From the NCBI RefSeq assembly GCF_025997855.1, contig NZ_AP026564.1:1-56913 (forward strand): a stretch of DNA of 56,913 nt, written 5' to 3'. The notes under the pieces are model-generated. The model had not been told where the DNA came from. It ran no database searches and saw nothing but the letters and a program-made list of their open reading frames with translations. Shown one piece after another: positions 7,117 to 14,915 of the stretch (its first letter is position 1; every line of letters begins with the position of its first letter). The translations under genes and the position numbers were made by a program. The stretch comes from Deinococcus aetherius (GTDB lineage Bacteria; Deinococcota; Deinococci; Deinococcales; Deinococcaceae).

Positions 7117-8349
7117 CTAGCGCCAGAGGATGCGGGGCAACCCCGACCCAGTGGGCCGGCGTTCGGGTGCCACCTCCGTAAGCGCGCGGTGCATCACCAG
7201 GAAGACCAGCACCCCAAGGGGGAGCAGGGGGTTGTCGTACTGAGTGAAGACGGCCTCCGAGAAGTTGTACATCAGGAAAAACGCCCCCAGCGCCGCCAGG
7301 CGGGCGTCTCCGGGTCGCAGCAGCGCCCGCAGGACGAGGGTCAGCAGCGTGGCGATCAGCAGGCTCGCCACAGCCCAGCCGTACACGATGGCCGCCTCGA
7401 TGTACCCGTTGTGCGAGTAGTAGGGTTGCCACCCCAGCAGAGCGGTGAGCGCCGAGGACAGTTCCTGGCCGGGCACCCAGTAGGTGTTGAGGCCGTAGCC
7501 CAGCGGGCCGAGGTTGCCGTACGTCAGGATGGCCTCCCACAGCGGCACCCGTCCGGTAAAGGACGCGTCCTTACCCAGGACCGCGAACGCGGTGCCCAGC
7601 GACTCCTGAACCGACCCCAGGCCGAGGGCGGTTCCCGTGACAGAGAGGGCAACCAGCAGCACCCGCGCGGCGGGGGACCGGACCACCATCAGCACGGCCC
7701 ACAGCGTCAGGGCAGCGCCGGTGCAGACCAGGGCCGTGGAGGAGCGGCTGCCAAGCAGGCACGCTCCGGCGGCGGGCAGCAGCAACCACAGCCAGCGACC
7801 CAGATCCCGCCGGTACATCAGCGCCAGCATCACGCCGAACGATGCCAGGCCACCCAGGCGGTTCTTGTGCGCGAGCAGGCCGCGCCAGGCCCCGTCGAAC
7901 TGCGGCATCCTACCCTGGCCGGGCACGAGCACGGCCACCAGCAGGGACAGCGCCAGGGCGAGCGCGAGCAGGATGGCGACGGTTCGCAGCGCCCGGTCCC
8001 CGTCCCGCTCGTGGATGACCAGGGCGGAGATGAGAACTCCCAGTAACGCGACGATGCTGAGTGTGGTGCCGCTGCCCAGCAGCGCGAACACGACAAGGGG
8101 CAGGACGAGCAGCAGGGTCACGAACATGGCCGGGCGTGGAAGGGTCAGGCGGGTCAGGACGTGCGCCGTGTACCCCAGCGTCACTGCCCCGGACGCCGCC
8201 ACCAGCAGGGCGAAGCGCTGGCTCTCCAGGCCCACGTGCGCCGAGTCCTCCGCGAACAGGCCCACGCCGAGACCGAGCAGGAGCAGCAGCGCCAGGCCGT
8301 ACGTCACGTCCAGCAGGCCGAGAGAACCCAGGCGAGGTTGGAAAGGCAT
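7117..8349 (-). CDS. O-antigen ligase/polymerase (Wzy/WaaL) family membrane protein
   Basis: 410 residues with about 10 to 12 hydrophobic helices. Family marks: LLAHKNRLG near residue 160, GRVPLWEAIL near 265, and a large periplasmic loop with SHNGYIEAAIVYGW near 310. Wzy_C proteins join or polymerise surface glycans in the membrane. This is unusual cargo for a late operon. It has its own leaderless promoter (TATTCT six bases before ATG) and is bracketed by hairpins, so it is probably a moron expressed in the lysogen to alter the cell surface, for example to block superinfection. Function is inferred from family. Confidence 0.8.
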   Translation of the reverse strand: MPFQPRLGSLGLLDVTYGLALLLLLGLGVGLFAEDSAHVGLESQRFALLVAASGAVTLGYTAHVLTRLTLPRPAMFVTLLLVLPLVVFALLGSGTTLSIVALLGVLISALVIHERDGDRALRTVAILLALALALSLLVAVLVPGQGRMPQFDGAWRGLLAHKNRLGGLASFGVMLALMYRRDLGRWLWLLLPAAGACLLGSRSSTALVCTGAALTLWAVLMVVRSPAARVLLVALSVTGTALGLGSVQESLGTAFAVLGKDASFTGRVPLWEAILTYGNLGPLGYGLNTYWVPGQELSSALTALLGWQPYYSHNGYIEAAIVYGWAVASLLIATLLTLVLRALLRPGDARLAALGAFFLMYNFSEAVFTQYDNPLLPLGVLVFLVMHRALTEVAPERRPTGSGLPRILWR

Positions 8350-8355
8350 TCGCGC

Positions 8356-8383
8356 AGAATAAAGAAAACCTGAAGATGGTCAC
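8356..8383 (-). promoter_or_regulatory. leaderless promoter for the O-antigen-ligase-like gene
   Basis: GTGACC, 16 bases, TATTCT, then six bases to the ATG at 8349. The -10 to start spacing is that of leaderless Deinococcus genes. It gives this gene expression independent of the late operon. Confidence 0.5.
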
Positions 8384-8396
8384 GAGAAATACTCCT

Positions 8397-8432
8397 CAAC
8401 CCCCGTAAAACAGGGCCGCGAGGAGGGGGTTG
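8397..8432 (-). terminator. weak hairpin after the tail fibre gene
   Basis: CAACCCCC and GGGGGTTG arms with a 20-base loop, followed on the minus strand by AGGAGTATTTCT. A possible partial terminator insulating the O-antigen-ligase-like gene from the tail genes. Confidence 0.3.
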
Positions 8433-8500
8433 CGCATGGGACTCCTGCGACCAGGGAAAAGGAGAGCCCGCGACTCGGCCCGAGGCGGTGGGTGCTCAGG

Positions 8501-11500
8501 TCAGACCGCCGTGCCCGTGGCGTCCACCCACACCGGAGACGCACCGGCTGTTTTGCACCAGATGGGCTTACCCAGGGTCGTGTCGAAGTACAGCTCGCCC
8601 ACGATGGGCGACCCTGGCCGGCTGGCCGTGGCCCCGTTCAGGGTTCGCTGGAGGGCCGCCCCGTCTGTATCGCTCACGGGGCTCCCCGCCTTGAAGCGGG
8701 GCCGTCCGGTGGTGTCCGTCCAGTACGCGTTCAGGCTGTGGTAGAGCGGCTTGCCGAACGTGCCGTTCACCTTCAGGTGCCCGTCTTGCATGACCACGTC
8801 ACCCGTCGCGCGGGCAATGCTGATCGGCGTCCCCCCGAACGCTCCCGTGTCGGTGCGGCGTGAAATCTCGAAATCACTGCCCGCGTTGCCTCCGCCCTCC
8901 GCCGTGCTGTTGGCCCGCAGGTACCAGCGGTCCACGCCGCCGGTCCGGAATTGCAGCATCCGCAGGGTGCCCGCCGCGCCGTCCACCCGCAGCCCGGTGT
9001 TGAACGTCGCCGACCCGTTGAAGATGGCCGGGGAACCCGTCTGTACGGTGGTCCCGCTCAGGAACAGGTCCCCGGTGTCCATCTTGTACCGGACCACATC
9101 CGTGTACGTTCCGTCCTCCCGGTCATGCCGCAGGTAGAGGTTCGCGTTCGCCCCTCCACCGGCCACCGGGTTTTCCAGGAACAGCCGGACCGTCCGCTGT
9201 CCAGCCAGGACCGCCGCGTGGTACAGCGTCAGTTGGGCGCTGCTGTACTGGGCCGTGCCCGTTTGCGTGATCTTCGTGCTGGGCAGGGCCGTGAGGTCCA
9301 CAATCGCGGCGAACACGGGGGCCGCGTAGGCGACCACCGCCCCGGCCAGCGTCACCTCCGCATTCGTACTCACCCGGTAGGACGTGTTCACGCCCGGGTC
9401 GAGCACGTCCAGCACGGTGTAGCGGCGATTGCTGCCCGCGATGCTCAGCACGTCCCCCGGCTGTACCCCTCCCGCAGGTGAGATGGTGACGGCGCTGGAC
9501 CCGGCTGTGGTGGTGGCCGTCACGCCGCTCAGCGTGCCCAGGGTCCCCTCCGCCGTGCAGATGCGGCCCGCGCCATACGTGGTGACGGCTGAGGGGCTGT
9601 TGAACCTCAGAATGTCCCGGGCGCGAAAGGACCCGCTCACGGGCATGTCCGGGTACCAGACCTCGCGCACGACCGAGCCCTGGGGCAAGACGGGGTCGAG
9701 CATCCGCAGGCGAACCTCATTCACGTGAATGGGGCTCTGGTTCGCGGCGGCCGTATTGGAGATGACGACCCGCAGGCTGTCCGGCGCCGGCACCCGGTAC
9801 AGCGGGTAGTCCATCGGGAGGGACAGGGTGGCCCATTCGCCCGGCGCCGTGCCCGGGAGCGCGGAGGAGGAACCGGGCAGGAAGGTGTTGCCCAGGGGGC
9901 CGTACTCCAGCCGAAGCTGCCACTCCCCTGCCTGTGTGGCGGGCAGGGAGTAGTCCACCTCCAGGCTGTAGGACCGCCCCCGGGGCAGCGCGGGGAGGAA
10001 GGTGCGCAGCAGCGTGTACTGACCCCCCGGGGTGAGGGTGATGGGCGTTCCCCCGGGTGGCCGGTTCAGGCCCGCGTAATCGGCGACGGCCACGCCCACC
10101 GCGTCCCAGCCGGGCAGGGGCTGGGACGCGGTGCCGGCCCGGAGGCGGAAGTTGCCGTTGTACAGCATTTCCGCCCCAATGGTCGGGGCGGGCGCGGCCA
10201 GCCCCGGCAGGGCGGCCCGGGGCGTGTCCCGCGTCAGGGCGGTGGGCGTCTCGTCCAGGCGGACCAGCCGGCCGACGCTCGCGGCCGGCGCGTCAAGGCG
10301 CCGGGCGCGGGTGGCGCCCAGGGCGGACACGTCCAGGGTGGACGGCGCGGCGTCGGCGGTCCAGGCGTAGGTGATCCGCTCGCCGGCCACGTCCTCGAAG
10401 GTGGCGGTGTACTGGGGGCCGCTGCGCGTGAAGGCCGCGAGCCGCTTTCCGACGAGCTGGGTGATCAGCGCTTGCAGACCCAGGCCGGCGGGGGCCAGTT
10501 GGGAGAGGTCTGCCTGGTTGGCGAAGGGGAGTTTCGTAAAGGTCCCCAGCGGTCCGGTCCCGTAGAAGAAGGTCCGCTCGACGCCGGCCACGGCATTGAT
10601 GAGATAGAGGCGCTGGAGGTACGCGGCGGCCTGGGCGTGGCTCATGGCGGGGGCCGTGGCGCCGTTCTGGTTGCGCTGGAATGCCCCGGTGGTCACGTCG
10701 TAGTAGGACGGCCAGGTGCATTCCGTGTTCCAGATGGGCTTGTCGCTCGCGCCGTACTGAGCCAGCACCGCGCGGTACTGCTGGACCACCGTGAGCTGCT
10801 GCTCGGGGGGGTTGGGGGCGTTGTACAGGTGAACGCCGATGACGTCCACCTCCGGCGCGAGGCCGGCGGCCAGGAGTTGCCCCAGGTACTGCGGACCGTT
10901 GCCTCCCTGATCCCCCGTGGGGCAGGGGCTGACGATCAGCGCGGCCGGGTTGATGGCCTTCAGGGTGGTGCGGGCGAGGCGCGTGAGTTCCACCAGCCTC
11001 GCGGGCGTGCCGTTCCAGAAGCCCGCGAGGTTGGGCTCGTTCCAGACCTCGTAGGCCGTGATCCGCCCGCCGTACCGGTCGCGGTTGCGAACGGCGAGCG
11101 CCGTGAGGAAGTCGGTCCAGTCCTGGTTGGTGGGCGGGGCCGCGTTGTAGCTGCCGCTTCCCGCCGTCGCCGTGGCGAAGTCGGGGGCCTGCCCGAGGGT
11201 GAACATCACCTCGAAGCCCTGCACGGCGGCCTGGGTCACGATGGCGTCGAGCCGCGCCCAGTCGTAGACGCCCTTGGCCGTTTCGATCTGCCGCCAGTGC
11301 GTTCCCGTGTCCCAGGCGCGGTAGCTGCCGTAGCCCACAGTGGGATACCAGTTGGGGTTACTGCGGGTGTCGATGTGGATGCCGAAGTATCTGCGGTCGA
11401 TCAGGCGGCCACGGGCTTGGTCCACGTAGCTGGGGGTGGCGAGCGGCGTCAGGGTGTAAGGCCTCGCGTTGCTTTCCACCCGGTAGGTCGTGCCGGTGTC

Positions 11501-11647
11501 GCGGGCGGTCACCATGAGCCCCACGACCGTGTTGCCCGGGTACTTGCCCTTCAGCCAGTCGAGCATGTCGGGCAGGTCTGCCTCGTTCGCCGTGTTCGGA
11601 TTGCGCCGGTCGAGCGGCGTGACGCCTGCGGGGGGTTGCCAGGACAT
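8501..11647 (-). CDS. tail fibre/receptor protein with glycoside hydrolase (clan A, GH39-like) domain
   Basis: 1048 residues. Residues about 85-400 form a TIM-barrel glycosidase: YFGIHID at the first strand, GVYDWARLD, EVMFTLGQAPDF, then YEVWNEPNLAGFW with the acid/base Glu204 and IWNTECTW with the nucleophile Glu309, 105 residues apart as in clan GH-A enzymes. The middle is beta-rich carbohydrate-binding-like; the last 250 residues resemble a fibre tip with GDLFLSGTTVQTG and DGHLKVNGTFGKPLYHSLNAYW. It should sit at the tail end and cut or bind host surface glycan. The combination with a glycan-building enzyme next door is notable. Confidence 0.8.
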   Translation of the reverse strand: MSWQPPAGVTPLDRRNPNTANEADLPDMLDWLKGKYPGNTVVGLMVTARDTGTTYRVESNARPYTLTPLATPSYVDQARGRLIDRRYFGIHIDTRSNPNWYPTVGYGSYRAWDTGTHWRQIETAKGVYDWARLDAIVTQAAVQGFEVMFTLGQAPDFATATAGSGSYNAAPPTNQDWTDFLTALAVRNRDRYGGRITAYEVWNEPNLAGFWNGTPARLVELTRLARTTLKAINPAALIVSPCPTGDQGGNGPQYLGQLLAAGLAPEVDVIGVHLYNAPNPPEQQLTVVQQYRAVLAQYGASDKPIWNTECTWPSYYDVTTGAFQRNQNGATAPAMSHAQAAAYLQRLYLINAVAGVERTFFYGTGPLGTFTKLPFANQADLSQLAPAGLGLQALITQLVGKRLAAFTRSGPQYTATFEDVAGERITYAWTADAAPSTLDVSALGATRARRLDAPAASVGRLVRLDETPTALTRDTPRAALPGLAAPAPTIGAEMLYNGNFRLRAGTASQPLPGWDAVGVAVADYAGLNRPPGGTPITLTPGGQYTLLRTFLPALPRGRSYSLEVDYSLPATQAGEWQLRLEYGPLGNTFLPGSSSALPGTAPGEWATLSLPMDYPLYRVPAPDSLRVVISNTAAANQSPIHVNEVRLRMLDPVLPQGSVVREVWYPDMPVSGSFRARDILRFNSPSAVTTYGAGRICTAEGTLGTLSGVTATTTAGSSAVTISPAGGVQPGDVLSIAGSNRRYTVLDVLDPGVNTSYRVSTNAEVTLAGAVVAYAAPVFAAIVDLTALPSTKITQTGTAQYSSAQLTLYHAAVLAGQRTVRLFLENPVAGGGANANLYLRHDREDGTYTDVVRYKMDTGDLFLSGTTVQTGSPAIFNGSATFNTGLRVDGAAGTLRMLQFRTGGVDRWYLRANSTAEGGGNAGSDFEISRRTDTGAFGGTPISIARATGDVVMQDGHLKVNGTFGKPLYHSLNAYWTDTTGRPRFKAGSPVSDTDGAALQRTLNGATASRPGSPIVGELYFDTTLGKPIWCKTAGASPVWVDATGTAV

Positions 11648-12415
11648 TCAGTAGCCTCCTGTGTCAGGTGGGGGTGGTGCGGCGTCGGGATCGCCGCCGT
11701 AGGCGTCACGCCAGCCGATGCCCGGGATATAGGTCAACGTCAGGCCGGTGTCGGTCTCGGCCCACTGCATCGCGGCGCTCGGCACGAACAGCAGGCGCTG
11801 CGCCCGGGTACCGAAGCGGATGTTGGAGGCCGAATAATGCGTGTCCGTCCAGCCCCCGGCGGTCTTGAGCCAGATGGTGCCGGTGCTCTCGACGAGGTAG
11901 CGGGTGTCGACGGCCGCCCCCGGGGGCAGCCCGGCCGGCGTGCTCACCGTGCCGGAGATGCCCATCGCCGCTCTCACGAGCGCAGCCCCCTGTTCGAGGA
12001 TCGGCGCCTGCTCGAGCAGTTGGCGGGCCGCCTGCATGGTCAGCGGCGCGTCCCCGAAGCCGTCCGGGTTGACCGGGCTGGGCTCGGCGTAGTCGAAGTA
12101 CAGGCCCGCGAGGTCGGAGGAGACGAGCTTGCGCGTGAAGGTCGTGCGGACGGCCTTGGTGGCGCCGTACGCGAGCACCTCGGTGAACACGGCCTTCGGG
12201 CCGGGCGGGTCGTCGGGGCCCTGCACGACCAGCCACAGCTCCGCTCCGGTGTCGGGATCGACCCAGCGTTTGTTTGGGACGTCGAGGACGGCCGAGTAGT
12301 GCGAGACGGTCGCGTTGCCGTCGCTGTCTACGTACCGCCCGTGGAGTTCCACGTCGAGCGTGCCGCCGGTGGGGGTGCCCTGCCAGGCGCTGACGTTCGT
12401 GACCTTGGCCTTCAC
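11648..12415 (-). CDS. tail-associated protein, beta-rich
   Basis: 255 residues, GTG start overlapping the upstream stop (GTGA). Begins with beta strands (KAKVTNVSAWQGTPTGGTLDVELHGRYVD), has a helical centre (MQAARQLLEQAPILEQGAALVRAAMG), and ends with short modules YLVESTGTIWLKTAGGWTD typical of tail fibre tips and adhesion proteins. Directly precedes the glycosidase fibre gene, so a fibre-connector or baseplate role is likely. Confidence 0.55.
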   Translation of the reverse strand: MKAKVTNVSAWQGTPTGGTLDVELHGRYVDSDGNATVSHYSAVLDVPNKRWVDPDTGAELWLVVQGPDDPPGPKAVFTEVLAYGATKAVRTTFTRKLVSSDLAGLYFDYAEPSPVNPDGFGDAPLTMQAARQLLEQAPILEQGAALVRAAMGISGTVSTPAGLPPGAAVDTRYLVESTGTIWLKTAGGWTDTHYSASNIRFGTRAQRLLFVPSAAMQWAETDTGLTLTYIPGIGWRDAYGGDPDAAPPPPDTGGY

Positions 12416-12780
12416 GTCTGCCTCCGCAGCACGCTCAGCGCCTTGACCGCCCGCTCCGCGCGTGCCTCGAGGTCGGCGGCCGTGTCGGCGAGCCGGGCCA
12501 CGAGCTGCCGCTCCCGGGTTTCCAGGCCCTCCAGGGCCTCGTCGACGCGCGACTGGAGGGGGGCGAGGTCGGGCACCGGCGCGGGCCGGGCGAGGGCCTC
12601 GCGCACCTGAGCCAGGGCCCCCCGGACCTCACGCAGCAGGGCGCGGGCCTCCTCCACGGGCAGGCCCTCCAGCCGTTCGGCCAGCTCACGGCGAACGCCC
12701 TGGAATTCGAGTTCCAGGGCGTTCATGCGTTCGTTCAGGGCGAGGAGTTGTTCGTTGGGGTCCGCAGGTTTGCTGGTCAT
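12412..12780 (-). CDS. coiled-coil protein of the tail module
   Basis: 122 residues, almost entirely heptad-like helix (LLALNERMNALELEFQGVRREL; LQSRVDEALEGLETRERQLVARL). Pro breaks near residue 67 separate two helices. Likely a trimeric fibre shaft or assembly chaperone for the fibre encoded next. No catalytic motif. Confidence 0.55.
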   Translation of the reverse strand: MTSKPADPNEQLLALNERMNALELEFQGVRRELAERLEGLPVEEARALLREVRGALAQVREALARPAPVPDLAPLQSRVDEALEGLETRERQLVARLADTAADLEARAERAVKALSVLRRQT

Positions 12781-12789
12781 GCTCCTCCT

Positions 12790-13203
12790 TCACCAGAGCG
12801 GCGCGGGGTTGCCCTGCGCGTCCTGGAAATCAAAGTGGGGACCGATCATGCTGACGGTCAGGCGGTAGCCCCGCCCGGTGGGCGCGCGGGTCGTGACCCG
12901 GATGCGGGTGATGGGGTAGGTCAGCCCGTCGATCTCCGCCCGCACGGCGTACCGCAGGGCGGCCTCGAAGGCCCCCAGGGCGGCCGCCCGCTCGCTGGGG
13001 CGCCCGCTCGTGCGCAGCCAGGTGTCGAACTCGATCCAACTCGGCTCACGTTCCCCGTCGCCCCCGACCTGCTGCACCGTGCTCTCCACGGCGCGCACCA
13101 CCTCGTCGGCGAAGGCGAGCTTGCGCTCGCCGGGCTGGATCTTGTCGAGCTTCAGAGGCTGCCCGACGCTCAGGACGAGGCTCATCGGGTAGGTGGTCGT
13201 CAT
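12790..13203 (-). CDS. tail-tip protein of unknown function
   Basis: 137 residues. Contains a segment KIQPGERKLAFADEVVRAVESTVQQV and a beta strand region YPITRIRVTTRAPTGRGYRLTV. The ATG overlaps the stop of the 566-residue hub-like gene, so it is translationally coupled to it. No family recognised. Confidence 0.5.
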   Translation of the reverse strand: MTTTYPMSLVLSVGQPLKLDKIQPGERKLAFADEVVRAVESTVQQVGGDGEREPSWIEFDTWLRTSGRPSERAAALGAFEAALRYAVRAEIDGLTYPITRIRVTTRAPTGRGYRLTVSMIGPHFDFQDAQGNPAPLW

Positions 13204-14900
13204 GTGCGCTCCAGGTAGCCGCGCAGCTCCGTCTGCGCGTCCTGTGCCCGGGCGCGGGCGATGATGCGCAGGAGGCGGGCCGTCTCCGAAGCGCCGGGCT
13301 GTTCGAGCTTCACGGTCGAGGTGGTCAGCCCCGCCTTGTCATGCCGGTATTCCAGCTCCGCCACGTCGCCGAGCAGGTCCCCGCCGGGGACGCCGGTGAG
13401 CGCGGCGACGGGCGTGGGGGCCAGGAGGTACGGCAGGTCGAACTGCGCGGGCACCTGCGCCGGGGGGTTGAGGGACTTGCGGGCGAGCGCGTCCACCTTG
13501 GCGCGGTCGAGGCCGATGGGCTCGAAGCGGTACACCCGGAACGACCCGTCGGGCATCGCGGTGCTGTTGGTGCGGCACCCGACGTTCAGGACGGCCCGGC
13601 AGGGCGTGGGCGTGGAGGCCGTGAACGCGCCCGGCATGACCTCCTGCATCACCTCCTGCGGCAGGGGGGTCACGGCGACGACGTCACGCGGCTGACCTCC
13701 CGTGTTCGCGAGCGCGTACGAGAAGAAGGCGGTCCCATTCAGCAGGACCCGGTTGCCGTTCGCGTTCAGGGTCTCCCCCGCCGGGTTGTCGTAGATGGTG
13801 TAGAGCGAGACGTCCGCCTCGGCACCCTCGGGCGCGCCGGTGAGGTCGAGGCTGTACGTCAGGCGGAAGCCGACCACCGGGTGGGCATCCACCCCCCTGG
13901 CGACGTCGTACTGGAGGTAGGAGGAGGCGGTCCCCGGCGTGTTGTCGGCGCAGGTCGAGAGGTCGCCGTCCCGCGCGGCGTCCGGGCTGCGCAGGCCGCC
14001 GGACACCACCGTCGCCCCCGGGTACGCGCCCGGCGAGGTGAACACGTCCGCCCCGTCGGGCGCGAGATGGGCGACCTCGGCCTCCAGCTCGGCGTAGTCC
14101 GGGTCGTCGGCACGCAGGGTGTAGGTGCCCGGCGCGTACGGGAGCCCCGCCGAGGTCTGCGACCCCGGGGGACCTTCGCGCGCGCCGCTGCGGTCCACCG
14201 GGAAAATCCACGTCCGGGTGGGCGCGGCGCCGCTCGCCCGGCTGAGGGCGATCAGGTAGGAGCGGGTCGCCACCTCGTCGCCGGTCACCCGCAGGGGGAG
14301 AAAGTCCTTCACGTCGGCGTACGCGAAGGGCGTCGCCGAGGTGAGGCTGCCCCCGAAAAAGACGGCACCGTCCGGCAGCACGTCGAAGGGCACCCCCTTC
14401 TCCCCCGCGACCGTCTCCCCCAGGCTCTTGAGGGCCTGGCGCAGGGTCCGGAACGGCAGGGACCACGTCTCGAGCACCTTCCCGGTGTCGGGGATCAGGT
14501 CGGGGTTGTACGTGAGGGCCGGGTGGCGGTAGCGCTCGACGAGGCGCCGGGCGATGGCCCCCACGTCCAGGTTGCGGTAGACCTCCGCCCCGATGATGCG
14601 GCGCCCGAGCAGTTCACCCGCGCCCTCGACCGTCACGTCCCCGAAGTTCGGGTCGCGGGGGTTGGGGTTTTCCTGCACGACGCCGTAAAACTGGCGGGCC
14701 CCGTTCACCCACAGGCGCAGCAGGTCGCGGTTGCGCAGCCCGAGGGCGGGGGCGTGGCCCGGGAAGTCGAGCAGGATGCACCCGCCCTGCCCGGTGCGGC
14801 GCCAGTGGAAGCCGCCCCCGACGCCGCCGGGGGAGGTCTCGGTGAGGGTCTTTTTCAGGGTCTGCCCGTTGGGGCCGAACAGTTCGAGTTTCCAGGACAC
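13200..14900 (-). CDS. tail-tip/baseplate hub-like protein
   Basis: 566 residues from a GTG. The N-terminal 180 residues (WKLELFGPNGQTLKKTL, LLRLWVNGARQFYGVVQ, VTVEGAGELLGRRII) follow the pattern of siphovirus distal-tail/hub proteins with phage-late-control-like folds. A central beta-sandwich and a C-terminal helical end follow. It sits right after the tape measure gene, where hub proteins lie in siphoviruses. Confidence 0.65.
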   Translation of the reverse strand: MSWKLELFGPNGQTLKKTLTETSPGGVGGGFHWRRTGQGGCILLDFPGHAPALGLRNRDLLRLWVNGARQFYGVVQENPNPRDPNFGDVTVEGAGELLGRRIIGAEVYRNLDVGAIARRLVERYRHPALTYNPDLIPDTGKVLETWSLPFRTLRQALKSLGETVAGEKGVPFDVLPDGAVFFGGSLTSATPFAYADVKDFLPLRVTGDEVATRSYLIALSRASGAAPTRTWIFPVDRSGAREGPPGSQTSAGLPYAPGTYTLRADDPDYAELEAEVAHLAPDGADVFTSPGAYPGATVVSGGLRSPDAARDGDLSTCADNTPGTASSYLQYDVARGVDAHPVVGFRLTYSLDLTGAPEGAEADVSLYTIYDNPAGETLNANGNRVLLNGTAFFSYALANTGGQPRDVVAVTPLPQEVMQEVMPGAFTASTPTPCRAVLNVGCRTNSTAMPDGSFRVYRFEPIGLDRAKVDALARKSLNPPAQVPAQFDLPYLLAPTPVAALTGVPGGDLLGDVAELEYRHDKAGLTTSTVKLEQPGASETARLLRIIARARAQDAQTELRGYLERT

Positions 14901-14915
14901 GTCGCTTCTCCTTTC

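Noticed and set aside
9725..12610. Very long plus-strand open frame opposite the tail fibre genes
   Set aside because: Gly/Arg/Pro/His-rich translation with no domains; it is the high-GC shadow of three well-supported minus-strand genes coupled by overlaps.
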